DNA from: an uncultured Chloroflexota bacterium
Lineage (GTDB): Bacteria; Chloroflexota; Chloroflexia; Thermomicrobiales; UBA6265
Reading direction: 5' to 3'
Assembly (NCBI GenBank): GCA_937901745.1
Contig: CALGSZ010000028.1
Span: 1-18,380, forward strand
Length of the DNA: 18,380 bases
Shown here: piece by piece, positions 7,498 to 15,062 of the stretch
Layout: each line of letters starts with the position of its first letter
How positions within the stretch are numbered: position 1 is the stretch's first letter
Notes under the pieces: model-generated
Databases searched by the model: none
What the model saw: the letters and a program-made list of their open reading frames with translations, nothing else
Told to the model about the DNA's origin: nothing
Position numbers and translations under genes: made by a program

Positions 7498-9123
7498 TCA
7501 GCCGGTGGCGACCTCCGCGAAGGTCACGCCCGGCGAGTTCTCCATCGCGTAGCGCAGGTCCCACTCGGTCGTGAAGAGGATGACCGGGCGGCCATCGCGG
7601 TCTTCCGCCCGCATCCTGCCCCGGCCGTTGGCGGCCTGCGCGATCGCCGCCGGCTCGCCCGTCACCCAGCGGACCGCGCTGTAGCTGAGTGGCTCCAGGC
7701 GCGTCTGGACGCCGTATTCGGACTCGAGCCGGAACCGCACGACATCGAACTGGAGCGTGCCGACCGCCGCCAGCACCGGCTCTCGCCGCCCGCTATCGAC
7801 GGGATAGAAGAGCTGAATACCGCCCTCTTCCTCGATCTGCGTGAGCCCCTTTAGGAACTGCTTGTAGCGGTCGGTCTGCGTGGCGTGAATCGCCGCGAAA
7901 TGCTCCGGCTGGAATCGCGGCAACGGATCGAACACCCCCATGTCCCCCTCGCTGACCGTATCGCCGATCGCGAAGAGACCCGGATTGATCAACCCGACGA
8001 CATCGCCCGCGTAGGCCTCCTCGATCACCTCCCGCTCCTGCCCGAAGAGCCGGAGCGGCGGCGCCAAACGCACCTTGCGGCGCAGGCGCGGATGCCACGC
8101 TTCCATATCGCGCCGGAAGACGCCAGAGCAGATGCGCAGGAACGCGACGCGGTCGCGGTGCCGGGGATCCATGTTCGCCTGGATCTTGAAGACGAAGCCG
8201 CTGAAGCGCTCGTCATCCGGCTGAAGCTCGCTGAGCGACGTCCGGCGCGGCCGCGGCGACGGCGCGTACTCGACGAAGGCATCGAGGAAGAGCTGGACGC
8301 CGAAGTTCGTCAGCGCGCTGCCGAACGCCACCGGCGTCAGATCGCCGGCAAGCACCGCATCGAGATCGAACGGCGTCGCCATCGCCTCGATCAGCGCGAT
8401 CTCCTCGCGCAGCCGCTCGGCCGCGGTTGCTCCAACCAGATCATCAAGAGCCGGATCGTCGAGCTGGACCACGACGACCGGCGCCATCTTCGCGCCGTGC
8501 TCCGTCCGCTCGAAGAGATGCACCGCCCGGCCGCGCAGGTCGTAGAGACCGCGGAAATCAACGCCATCGCCGATCGGCCAGTTGATCGGGCACGTCTTGA
8601 GGCCGAGCACTTGCTCGATCTCATCGAGTAGCTCGAACGGGTGCCGCGCGGGACGATCGAGCTTGTTGATGAACGTGAAGATCGGCGTGCGCTGCCGCCG
8701 GCAGACGGCGAAGAGCTTGCGCGTCTGCGGCTCGATGCCGCGCGCCGCGTCGAGCACCATGACGGCGCTGTCCACCGCGGTCAGCGTGCGGAACGTGTCC
8801 TCGGAGAAGTCCTCGTGACCCGGCGTATCGAGGAGATTGAGTTGGCATCCCCGATACGGAAACGTCAAGACCGTCGAGGACACGGAGATGCCGCGCTCCC
8901 GCTCGAGCGCCATCCAGTCCGAGGTCGTCTTGCGCTGCGCCTTGCGCGCCGTCACCGAGCCAGCGAGGGTGACCGCGCCGCCATAGAGCAGCATCTTCTC
9001 CGTCAGCGTCGTCTTACCAGCGTCCGGGTGCGAGATGATCGCGAAGGTGCGTCGCCGCGCGACCTCCTCCGCCACTCGCGACGCGGTTTCCGCCGTCGCT
9101 CGATCCAACACACCAACTGTCAT
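7498..9123 (-). CDS. prfC: Peptide chain release factor 3
   Basis: RF3 is a translational GTPase that removes RF1/RF2 from the ribosome after peptide release. The 541 residues carry all GTPase motifs: G1 HPDAGKTT (32-39, K37), the effector region ERERGISVSS (G2), G3 DTPGHEDF with catalytic His103, and G4 NKLDR (153-157). RF3-typical segments follow, including FVFKIQANMDPRHRDRVAF and the C-terminal domain with GTLQFDVVRFRLESEYGV. Length is close to the 529 residues of the E. coli protein. The ATG at 9121-9123 is preceded by GGGAG nine bases upstream on the minus strand. The gene is convergent with the M16 protease and stands alone as a transcription unit. RF3 is patchily distributed in bacteria. 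The sequence appears intact and functional. Confidence 0.97.
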   Translation of the reverse strand: MTVGVLDRATAETASRVAEEVARRRTFAIISHPDAGKTTLTEKMLLYGGAVTLAGSVTARKAQRKTTSDWMALERERGISVSSTVLTFPYRGCQLNLLDTPGHEDFSEDTFRTLTAVDSAVMVLDAARGIEPQTRKLFAVCRRQRTPIFTFINKLDRPARHPFELLDEIEQVLGLKTCPINWPIGDGVDFRGLYDLRGRAVHLFERTEHGAKMAPVVVVQLDDPALDDLVGATAAERLREEIALIEAMATPFDLDAVLAGDLTPVAFGSALTNFGVQLFLDAFVEYAPSPRPRRTSLSELQPDDERFSGFVFKIQANMDPRHRDRVAFLRICSGVFRRDMEAWHPRLRRKVRLAPPLRLFGQEREVIEEAYAGDVVGLINPGLFAIGDTVSEGDMGVFDPLPRFQPEHFAAIHATQTDRYKQFLKGLTQIEEEGGIQLFYPVDSGRREPVLAAVGTLQFDVVRFRLESEYGVQTRLEPLSYSAVRWVTGEPAAIAQAANGRGRMRAEDRDGRPVILFTTEWDLRYAMENSPGVTFAEVATG

Positions 9124-9192
9124 CTATCGAGACTCCCGCGTGGACACGCTTCACGCGTCGTCGCCTGGCATGAAAATCATCGGCACAATGAA

Positions 9193-9212
9193 AGCGGCCG
9201 AGTGCGGCCGCT
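9193..9212 (-). other. Perfect hairpin in the prfC leader
   Basis: AGCGGCCG and CGGCCGCT form an 8-bp GC-rich stem with a four-base loop. Read on the minus strand it is followed by TTTCATT and lies about 70 bases before the prfC start. It would stand at the very 5' end of the transcript if the promoter at 9221-9250 is used. It could stabilise the mRNA or act as a weak attenuator. Confidence 0.45.
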
Positions 9213-9220
9213 CGCTGTAA

Positions 9221-9250
9221 AGTATACACCAGAATCCCCTTTTCTGTATT
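9221..9250 (-). promoter_or_regulatory. Putative prfC promoter
   Basis: On the minus strand TATACT (complement of 9221-9226) is a 5/6 match to the -10 box. AATACA (complement of 9245-9250) lies 18 bases upstream and is a weak -35. The predicted transcript starts near 9214, giving a leader of about 90 bases. Confidence 0.4.
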
Positions 9251-9565
9251 CAGGCGTCGGACTCCCGCGTGCTTCCCGGCCGACGGTCACGCATTGACAC
9301 CGCTAGCCGCATCCCGGCGACTACGAGCACGACCGAAGGCGCGGACGCAAAAAGGTTCGCTGTCGCGCAATCTGCATTCGTTGTAAAATTCACAAACTGC
9401 CGGGCGGCCGACATGAGGCTGCGCCTGCGTTCGGCCAAGTCAGGCGCAGAGACGCGTGGAGCCTCTGCGCGCAAACCTGTCGAGCGCGCGCATCCACCCT
9501 CAAAGTCGGCGAAATCGGTCACTTGACGGCGTGGTGTTCACAGCAAGGGAGGCGCGGCGAGCAGC
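9251..9565. other. Divergent intergenic region between prfC and pntAA
   Basis: I see no credible gene in these 315 bases. Contents are a 12-base sequence gactcccgcgtg at 9260-9271 that repeats 9131-9142, an isolated TTGACA at 9294 without a matching -10, a TAAAAT at 9384-9389 that could be a -10 box with a poor -35, and a perfect 8-bp stem GCGCAGAG/CTCTGCGC (9444-9451 with 9463-9470, 11-base loop). The local AT-rich patch at 9376-9398 stands out from the GC-rich surroundings and is the likeliest place for the pnt promoter. Confidence 0.4.
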
Positions 9566-10759
9566 ATGGAACAGACCAATTCGGCGACGAGCCGGCCGAC
9601 ATTGGCGGTGCCGAAGGAGACGGCGGAGAACGAGCGGCGCGTGGCACTCGTCCCGGACGTCGTCAAGCGATTCACGGGCATGGGTCTCACCGTCCTCGTC
9701 GAATCAGGCGCGGGAGCCGGAGCGTTCATCTCCGACGAGGCCTACACCCAGGCGGGCGCGACGATCGTCCGCGATGCCGCGAGCCTCTACCAGCAAGCGG
9801 ACATCGTCCTCAAGGTCCAGAAGCCAACGCCTGAAGAGGTCAGCCAGATGCGGCCGGGGACGACGCTGATCGCCTTCCTCCAGCCGATGGTGAACCTCGA
9901 TCTCGTCCGGCAACTGGTTCAGCAGCGCATCACCGCCTTCAGCATGGACGCCATCCCCCGCACGACGCGGGCGCAGTACATGGACGCCCTCTCGTCCATG
10001 GCGACGGTCGCCGGCTACAAGGCGGTCCTGCTGGCAGCCAGCCACCTTCCCAAGTTCTTCCCACTCCTGACGACCGCCGCGGGCAGCATCCCACCCGCTC
10101 GCGTGCTCGTCATCGGCGCGGGCGTCGCCGGCTTGATGGCGATCGGTACCGCGCGGCGGCTCGGCGCCGTCGTCGAGGCGTATGACGCGCGCGCCGTCGT
10201 CAAAGAGCAAGTCGAAAGCCTCGGCGGCAAGTTCATCGAGATCGACATCGGTGTGGACCTCTCCGGCCAGGGCGGCTACGCGCGCGAGGCAACCGAGGAC
10301 ATCCTGCGCAAGCAGCAAGCCGGCCTCGCCGAGCGCGCCGCCAAGAGCGACGTCGTCATCACGACCGCGGCTGTGCCGGGGCGCCCCGCTCCTCGCTTAA
10401 TCCCGGCTTCGACGGTCGAGCGAATGGCGCCCGGTTCGGTCATCGTCGATCTCGCGGCGGAGACGGGCGGCAACTGCGAACTGACCGTTCCTGGCCAGAT
10501 CGTCGAGCGCAATGGCGTGACGATCATCGGCCTGCTCAACCTGCCGAGCATGCTGCCGGTCCACGCTAGCCAGATGTACGCGCGGAACCTTCAGAACCTG
10601 CTCGGCCTGTTGATCGACAAGTCTGGCGCCTTCACGATCAATATGGACGACGATATCATCGCCAACACGATCATCACGCGAGACGGGCAGGTCCTGCATC
10701 AGGGCACGCAGCAGCGACTCAACCCAACACCGGCTCCGGCAGCGACCGCCGGATCGTAA
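9566..10759 (+). CDS. pntAA: NAD(P) transhydrogenase subunit alpha part 1 (NAD-binding domain I)
   Basis: This is the soluble NAD(H)-binding domain I of proton-translocating transhydrogenase. It passes hydride between NADH and NADP+ when docked on domain III of PntB. The 397-residue protein opens with VPKETAENERRVALVPD, typical of the alanine dehydrogenase/PNT N-terminal domain. It has a Rossmann motif GAGVAG at 184-189 followed by LGAVVEAYD, and the GRPAPRLIP and GNCELTVPG segments of the family. No membrane segments are present, as expected when domain I is a separate chain in the Rhodospirillum-type arrangement. AAGGGAGG (9545-9552) lies 13 bases before the ATG, slightly farther than ideal. 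It heads the pntAA-pntAB-pntB operon, with a 107-base spacer before pntAB. Confidence 0.95.
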   Translation: MEQTNSATSRPTLAVPKETAENERRVALVPDVVKRFTGMGLTVLVESGAGAGAFISDEAYTQAGATIVRDAASLYQQADIVLKVQKPTPEEVSQMRPGTTLIAFLQPMVNLDLVRQLVQQRITAFSMDAIPRTTRAQYMDALSSMATVAGYKAVLLAASHLPKFFPLLTTAAGSIPPARVLVIGAGVAGLMAIGTARRLGAVVEAYDARAVVKEQVESLGGKFIEIDIGVDLSGQGGYAREATEDILRKQQAGLAERAAKSDVVITTAAVPGRPAPRLIPASTVERMAPGSVIVDLAAETGGNCELTVPGQIVERNGVTIIGLLNLPSMLPVHASQMYARNLQNLLGLLIDKSGAFTINMDDDIIANTIITRDGQVLHQGTQQRLNPTPAPAATAGS

Positions 10760-10866
10760 CGAGCGTGCACCAAGCGTGACGTCGGACGGAATGCGCCGCC
10801 GACCGAAGGCTGGCGCCAGTGTGAGCCTGAGTGGCTAGGCAGCGCCGCGTGGAAAGGAAAGGCTGA

Positions 10867-11178
10867 ATGGATCAAGACGTCTTGATGGGCATATACGTCT
10901 TCCTCCTCGCCATCTTTCTTGGCGTGGAGCTCATCGGGCGGGTGCCCTCGACGCTCCACACACCGCTCATGTCCGGCACTAATGCGATCCACGGCATCGT
11001 CCTGCTCGGCGCCATGATCATCCTGGGCCAGGCCGATGCCTGGTGGCTGCGGGTCATCGGGTTCTTGGCCGTCATTCTTGGCGCGGCCAACGTCTTCGGT
11101 GGGTTTGTCGTGACGGACCGGATGCTCGAGATGTTCCGGGCGCGCCGGCCGGCGGCGGGAGCGGGTCAGAAGCAATGA
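10867..11178 (+). CDS. pntAB: NAD(P) transhydrogenase subunit alpha part 2 (membrane)
   Basis: A 103-residue membrane protein with three hydrophobic stretches (about residues 7-23, 42-53 and 59-82). It provides the first helices of the transmembrane proton channel (domain II). The segments GVELIGRVPSTLHTPLMSGTNAIHG and IVLLGAM are characteristic of PntA-2; the first is given here as one 25-residue block spanning about residues 19-43, with key residues TLHTPLMSGTNAI. The ribosome site AGGAAAGG ends four bases before the ATG. Its stop codon overlaps the start of pntB (ATGA), so the two subunits are probably translated in a coupled way. Confidence 0.94.
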   Translation: MDQDVLMGIYVFLLAIFLGVELIGRVPSTLHTPLMSGTNAIHGIVLLGAMIILGQADAWWLRVIGFLAVILGAANVFGGFVVTDRMLEMFRARRPAAGAGQKQ

Positions 11179-12623
11179 TCGAAAACTGGCGCGATGCTAT
11201 CGTTGACCTGAGTTATCTTGCTGCGGCCATCCTCTTCATCTTCGGTCTGAAATTCCTCTCCGTACCGGCGCGCGCTCGGCGCGGCAATCAGCTCGCCGCG
11301 CTCGGCATGACGGTCGCCATCGTCGCGACCTTCATCAGCCGCGAGCTCGAGGTGACTAAGGAGGAGGCCGGGCGTGTCGTCTCTGAGTACAGCTTGACGA
11401 ATCTCCTGCTGATCATCATCGGCATCGTCATCGGCGGCGCGCTTTCCACTGTCGCGGCCCGGCGCGTGCAGATGACCGCGATGCCGCAGATGGTGGCCGC
11501 CTTCAACGGCATGGGCGGCGCCACGGCAGCGCTCGTCTCCGTCGGCGAGTTCATGCATAAGGTCGGCATCGGGCGTGGCGAGATCGCCTCGATCGCGCTC
11601 GGCACGATGATCGGCTCGATCTCGTTCACCGGCTCGATCATCGCCTTCCTCAAGTTGGAAGAGCGGATCTCCGGTCGCCCCATCACCTTCCCGAATCAGA
11701 AGCTCTACAACGCGATCCTGTTCATCGGCATCATCGCCCTCGGCGTTGTCGTCGTCGCGCTGCAAGAGGGCACGAGCGCGCGGATCGCATTGTGGATCTT
11801 GTTCGCCGCGGCGCTCGCGTTAGGCGCGCTGGTCGTCTTGCCGATCGGCGGCGCTGACATGCCCGTCGTCATCGCCATCCTGAACTCCCTCACCGGTCTC
11901 GCCGCCGCGCTCACCGGTTTGGTCCTTTCGAACCAGGCCCTGGTGATCGCCGGCGCCCTCGTCGGCGCGTCCGGCTCGTTCCTGACGCTACTGATGGCCC
12001 GCGCGATGAACCGCTCGGTCACCAACGTCTTGTTCGGTGCCTTTGGCGCGGCGCCCGCGGCGGCCGGAGCCGGGGCCACGGGCGAGGCGAAGCCGATCCG
12101 CGAGACGACCGTCGACGACGCGGCCGTCACCCTCGCCTACGCGCAGCGCGTCGTGATCGTTCCTGGCTACGGCCTCGCGGTCGCGCAGGCGCAGCATGCG
12201 GTGCGAGAGTTGGCTGATGTCCTCAAGGAGCGTGGCGTCGACGTCCGGTACGCGATCCACCCGGTCGCCGGCCGGATGCCCGGCCACATGAACGTTCTGC
12301 TCGCCGAGGCGAACGTTCCCTACGAGGACCTCTACGAGATGGATCGCATCAACGACGACTTCGTCAATACTGACGTGGCGCTCGTCGTCGGCGCGAACGA
12401 CGTCGTCAACCCGGCCGCGCGCAACGATCCGAGCAGCCCAATCTACGGTATGCCGATCCTGAACGTCGACCAAGCGAAGAACATCATCGTTCTCAAGCGC
12501 AGCATGCGCTCCGGCTTCGCCGGCATCGAGAACGAACTCTTCCACGATCCGAAGACCGTCATGCTCTTCGGCGACGCGCGGGAAAAGCTGACCGAACTCG
12601 TCGCGGCGACCAAGGCCGCCTGA
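11175..12623 (+). CDS. pntB: NAD(P) transhydrogenase subunit beta
   Basis: The 482-residue subunit combines the remaining membrane helices (domain II, residues 1 to about 290) with the soluble NADP(H)-binding domain III. It couples proton flow to NADPH formation. Domain III begins after a low-complexity Ala/Gly linker. It shows GYGLAVAQAQ at 331-340, HPVAGRMPGHMNVLLAEA from 362, GANDVVNPAA around 406-415 and the C-terminal DQAKNIIVLKRSM block, all hallmarks of NADP binding in this enzyme. The frame stays open upstream to 11043, but ATG 11175 is chosen because it gives the canonical N-terminus and a 4-base ATGA overlap with pntAB. A strong terminator follows 15 bases after the stop. The three genes encode a complete enzyme. 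Confidence 0.96.
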   Translation: MIENWRDAIVDLSYLAAAILFIFGLKFLSVPARARRGNQLAALGMTVAIVATFISRELEVTKEEAGRVVSEYSLTNLLLIIIGIVIGGALSTVAARRVQMTAMPQMVAAFNGMGGATAALVSVGEFMHKVGIGRGEIASIALGTMIGSISFTGSIIAFLKLEERISGRPITFPNQKLYNAILFIGIIALGVVVVALQEGTSARIALWILFAAALALGALVVLPIGGADMPVVIAILNSLTGLAAALTGLVLSNQALVIAGALVGASGSFLTLLMARAMNRSVTNVLFGAFGAAPAAAGAGATGEAKPIRETTVDDAAVTLAYAQRVVIVPGYGLAVAQAQHAVRELADVLKERGVDVRYAIHPVAGRMPGHMNVLLAEANVPYEDLYEMDRINDDFVNTDVALVVGANDVVNPAARNDPSSPIYGMPILNVDQAKNIIVLKRSMRSGFAGIENELFHDPKTVMLFGDAREKLTELVAATKAA

Positions 12624-12638
12624 CGCTCTCTCCGAGAT

Positions 12639-12686
12639 GTGACGCCGGCGCCGGGCACACGGCCCGCGCCGGCATCACTCTTTCTG
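12639..12686 (+). terminator. Rho-independent terminator of the pnt operon
   Basis: A long GC-rich hairpin (12639-12656 with 12662-12678, one C-A mismatch and one bulged C, five-base loop) is followed by TCTTTCTG. It begins 15 bases after the pntB stop and ends 13 bases before the ATG of the next gene. Confidence 0.8.
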
Positions 12687-12699
12687 ACCGAGGCACAGC

Positions 12700-13749
12700 A
12701 TGGCAGCCCGCCGCCGAACCACATCACGGCGCACCCGCCGCTCGGCGCGACCGCTCACCCTGCGCGGCGCCCTGCTGCTCTTCGTCGTCCTCCTCATCAT
12801 CTACGCGGTCGAGGAGTTCCGAGAGACCTCGGATCAGACTCTGCCGCCAGCCTCGCCCGGCTCGGGCACTGTTGGCGTCTTCGTCGAGCCGGACGACGGC
12901 CGCGAGCCGATTCTCGACGAGCTGAACGCCGCCACCAGCTCGATCCGGCTTGCCGTCTATCTCCTGAGCGACCGTGAGATCATCGACGCGCTGAAGCAGG
13001 CGCACAACCGCGGCGTGGATGTCCGCGTCCTCCTCGAGGATGCGCCGTTTGGCGGGCCAGGCAATCAACCCGAGATCTACGCTGAGCTGGAGCGCGCTGG
13101 CATTGCCGTCCGCTGGTCAGATCCGCGCTACCGCTTCACCCACATCAAGACATTCATCATTGATGAGCGCGTCGCGATCATCATGAACCTCAATCTGACC
13201 CGGTCCTCTTTCACACGCAACCGGGAATTCGCCGCCATCACGACCAGGGAAGAGGAAGTCAAGCAGGCGCTGGCGATCTTCGACGCAGACTGGAACCGAG
13301 CCGAGGACCCACCAGATGGCCCGCTCGTCGTCAGCCCGGGCAGCAGCCGAGAGGAGATCGAAGCGCTCCTCGCCTCTGCCACGGAGTCACTGGACATTTA
13401 CGCCGAGGTCGTCCGGGACTCCCGCATCGTTTCGTTGCTCTCCGCGGCCGAGGATCGCGGCGTTGACGTGCGGATTATCCTGCCGCCCGATGACGACGAA
13501 AACGATCGGGAGATCCTCTTCGGCCTGATGGATGACGGCGTCGAGGTCCGCACCGTTCCCGGCTTGTACATCCACGCGAAGCTCATCATCGTCGATGGCG
13601 AAAAAGCCTTCGTCGGTTCGCAGAATTTCACCGCGACCTCTCTCGACCTCAACCGCGAGCTCGGCATCATCCTGACGGACCCGGTCAACGTCGGCCGCCT
13701 CATCTCCGTCTTCGAATCCGATTTTCGAGCCGGGGAGCCATTCGTCTGA
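12700..13749 (+). CDS. Membrane-anchored phospholipase D-family protein (two HKD motifs)
   Basis: The 349-residue protein starts with a very basic stretch (MAARRRTTSRRTRRSAR) and one hydrophobic segment (about residues 20-36), so it is probably anchored with the catalytic part outside the membrane. Two PLD half-domains follow. HKD1 is H148-I-K150-T-F-I-I-D155 and HKD2 is H292-A-K294-L-I-I-V-D299 followed by GSQNF. The segment after HKD1 reads MNLN instead of GSxN. PLD enzymes of this size include nucleases (Nuc-like), cardiolipin synthase-like transferases and phosphodiesterases, and the substrate cannot be told here. GAGG six bases before the ATG supports the start. Its transcription is puzzling: the pnt terminator ends only 13 bases upstream, so it needs readthrough or a promoter inside the terminator. 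Confidence 0.88.
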   Translation: MAARRRTTSRRTRRSARPLTLRGALLLFVVLLIIYAVEEFRETSDQTLPPASPGSGTVGVFVEPDDGREPILDELNAATSSIRLAVYLLSDREIIDALKQAHNRGVDVRVLLEDAPFGGPGNQPEIYAELERAGIAVRWSDPRYRFTHIKTFIIDERVAIIMNLNLTRSSFTRNREFAAITTREEEVKQALAIFDADWNRAEDPPDGPLVVSPGSSREEIEALLASATESLDIYAEVVRDSRIVSLLSAAEDRGVDVRIILPPDDDENDREILFGLMDDGVEVRTVPGLYIHAKLIIVDGEKAFVGSQNFTATSLDLNRELGIILTDPVNVGRLISVFESDFRAGEPFV

Positions 13750-13837
13750 GACCCTGGCAGCGCGGTCCACGGATACTTCCCAAACCGCTCCAAGAGGGCT
13801 AGAATCGGACTCGCCGAAAATTCCCACGCGTCACCCC

Positions 13838-13866
13838 TTGACAAGGAGGCAATGTACGTATAGAGT
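13838..13866 (+). promoter_or_regulatory. Strong promoter candidate in the gap before the ChbG-like gene
   Basis: A perfect -35 TTGACA (13838-13843), a 17-base spacer and TAGAGT (13861-13866, 4/6 match). The transcript would start near 13873. It lies 90 bases after the PLD gene stop and more than 300 bases before the next start codon, so it most likely makes a long leader or a separate RNA. Confidence 0.6.
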
Positions 13867-13875
13867 GGACGTACA
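13853..13875. promoter_or_regulatory. Perfect inverted repeat (operator candidate) over the -10 box
   Basis: TGTACGT (13853-13859) and ACGTACA (13869-13875) are exact inverted copies separated by nine bases. The -10 hexamer lies in the spacer and the predicted start point in the right arm. A dimeric repressor bound here would block RNA polymerase directly. The arm spacing of 16 bases centre to centre suits a dimer reading successive major grooves. No regulator gene is adjacent. Confidence 0.5.
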
Positions 13876-14067
13876 GTCCCGAGGGGCCAAGAGCTCCGGG
13901 CCACGGACTACCGAGACCAATCGCTCGAGCGGTGCTGCGGGGCGTCGCGCGAGGTCGGAGCGGTCGAGGTGTCGCACCTAAGCCGGCGCGCGTTGCGGGG
14001 CGACGTGCCGGATTGGGTGAGACGGGTCAGGTGGGTCGGCGCTGAGGTTCGTCGGGACTTTTTCTTT
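13873..14067 (+). ncRNA. Candidate structured RNA, about 190 nt (6S-like outline or attenuator leader)
   Basis: GTCCCGA (13876-13882), just after the predicted transcription start, is complementary to TCGGGAC (14052-14058). The latter is followed at once by TTTTTCTTT (14059-14067). The closing stem can extend inward with GGG/TTC and CC/GG pairs. Further in, CCAATC (13917-13922) pairs with GATTGG (14011-14016), CGGTGC (13930-13935) with GTGCCG (14005-14010), GCGTCGCGCG (13942-13951) with CGCGCGTTGC (13987-13996, one mismatch), and AGGTG-TCG-CACCT forms an apical hairpin near 13968-13979. The result is a closing stem, a large open bubble of about 28 bases on each side, and a long terminal arm. 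This matches the general outline and size of 6S RNA, but I recognise no conserved 6S sequence. A leader that attenuates the downstream gene is the alternative. Confidence 0.4.
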
Positions 14068-14186
14068 GCCCATCGTCCCCTCTCCAAGAGTCCCTTCGCC
14101 GCCCGGTGGCCAATATCTCTCTTGACACCCACGCTCCCCGGCACTGACGATCGAGCCCGGCCGCAAGCCTCAGCCAGGAGCGACGC

Positions 14187-15053
14187 ATGCCGACACCGAG
14201 TGCCAACGAGCTGCTCGGGTTCTCTCCGGACGCCCGCTTGCTCATCATCAACGCCGACGATTTCGGTGCCTATCACGCGGTCACGGCGGGAACCTTCCGC
14301 GCGACTACGGAGGGTATAGCGCGGTCCACGACCGTGATGATGCCCTGCCCGTGGGCGCGTCACGCCCTAAGGCTCCTGAAGGAACACCCGGAGATCTCCT
14401 TCGGCGTGCACCTTACGGTCGTGTCCGAGTTCACCGACTACCGCTGGGGACCACTCTCGCCCCGCGACCGCGTGCCATCCCTGCTCGACGACTCCGGCTA
14501 CTTTCACCGCAACGATCCCGGCCAGCCCTTCCTAACCCACTTCGTGCTGGACGAAGTCACGCTTGAGATCCGCGCCCAGATCGAATCCGTCCTCGCCGCC
14601 GGCTTGCAACCGACCCACCTCGATTGGCACTGCCTTCGCGACGGCGGCCGATCCGACATCTTCGACCTGACTGTGAGCCTGGCGCGGGAATATGGTCTGG
14701 CGCTGCGCGTCTTCGACCCGGCTCGCGGCGAACACCTGATGCGACAGGGCTTGCCCACGGTCGATCACGAGGTGGTGGACAGCACCCGCCTGCCCACCGC
14801 TGGCAAGACGGCTCACTTCATCCGGATCCTGCGCGAGCTGCCGCCCGGGTTGAGCGAATGGGCCGTCCACCCCGCCCTGCCCACTCCCGAGGCGCGGGCC
14901 ATCGATCCCTGGTGGGCGAAGCGCGCGGCGGATCTCGAGTTCCTGACCTCCGACGAGGCCCACGAGACGGTCCAGGAAGAGGGAATCATCCTCCTTGATT
15001 ATCGCCCCTTGCAGGCGCACTGGCGCCAACGTAACCCATCCCGGCGAGCGTAG
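14187..15053 (+). CDS. ChbG/HpnK (YdjC) family carbohydrate deacetylase
   Basis: The 288-residue product belongs to the YdjC-like family, metal-dependent enzymes that remove N-acetyl groups from oligosaccharides (ChbG on diacetylchitobiose) or act in hopanoid side-chain maturation (HpnK). The metal-site motif NADDFG is at residues 22-27, the first histidine in GVHLT at H75, the THLDWH block at 143-148 (H144, H148) and a late AVHPA with H228. All are in family order. There is no signal peptide, so it is likely cytosolic. AGGAG (14176-14180) six bases before the ATG supports the start. It follows the structured RNA region and converges on the DUF4386 gene with a 9-base gap. The exact substrate is unknown; no chitobiose transport or hopanoid genes are in the window. 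Confidence 0.88.
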   Translation: MPTPSANELLGFSPDARLLIINADDFGAYHAVTAGTFRATTEGIARSTTVMMPCPWARHALRLLKEHPEISFGVHLTVVSEFTDYRWGPLSPRDRVPSLLDDSGYFHRNDPGQPFLTHFVLDEVTLEIRAQIESVLAAGLQPTHLDWHCLRDGGRSDIFDLTVSLAREYGLALRVFDPARGEHLMRQGLPTVDHEVVDSTRLPTAGKTAHFIRILRELPPGLSEWAVHPALPTPEARAIDPWWAKRAADLEFLTSDEAHETVQEEGIILLDYRPLQAHWRQRNPSRRA

Positions 15054-15062
15054 CTCCGCGCG

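Noticed and set aside
7885..8631. A 248-codon plus-strand frame inside prfC
   Set aside because: It is the shadow of a conserved gene, is rich in Arg and Glu, and has no recognisable domain or ribosome site.
9294..9299. TTGACA upstream of pntAA
   Set aside because: The nearest -10-like sequence is more than 20 bases away and matches poorly.
9381..9395. TTGT-N7-ACAA resembling a Rex redox-repressor site ahead of pntAA
   Set aside because: A Rex operator is about 18 bases with TGTGA/TCACA arms. This is three bases shorter and the inner positions are not symmetric.
13852..13863. GGAGG followed by ATG-TAC-GTA-TAG, a three-codon frame
   Set aside because: It lies between the -35 and -10 of the promoter at 13838-13866, so it would not be in that transcript.
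14122..14127. TTGACA close to the ChbG-like gene
   Set aside because: The expected -10 position reads TGACGA, a poor match. It remains possible as a weak promoter but is not supported.
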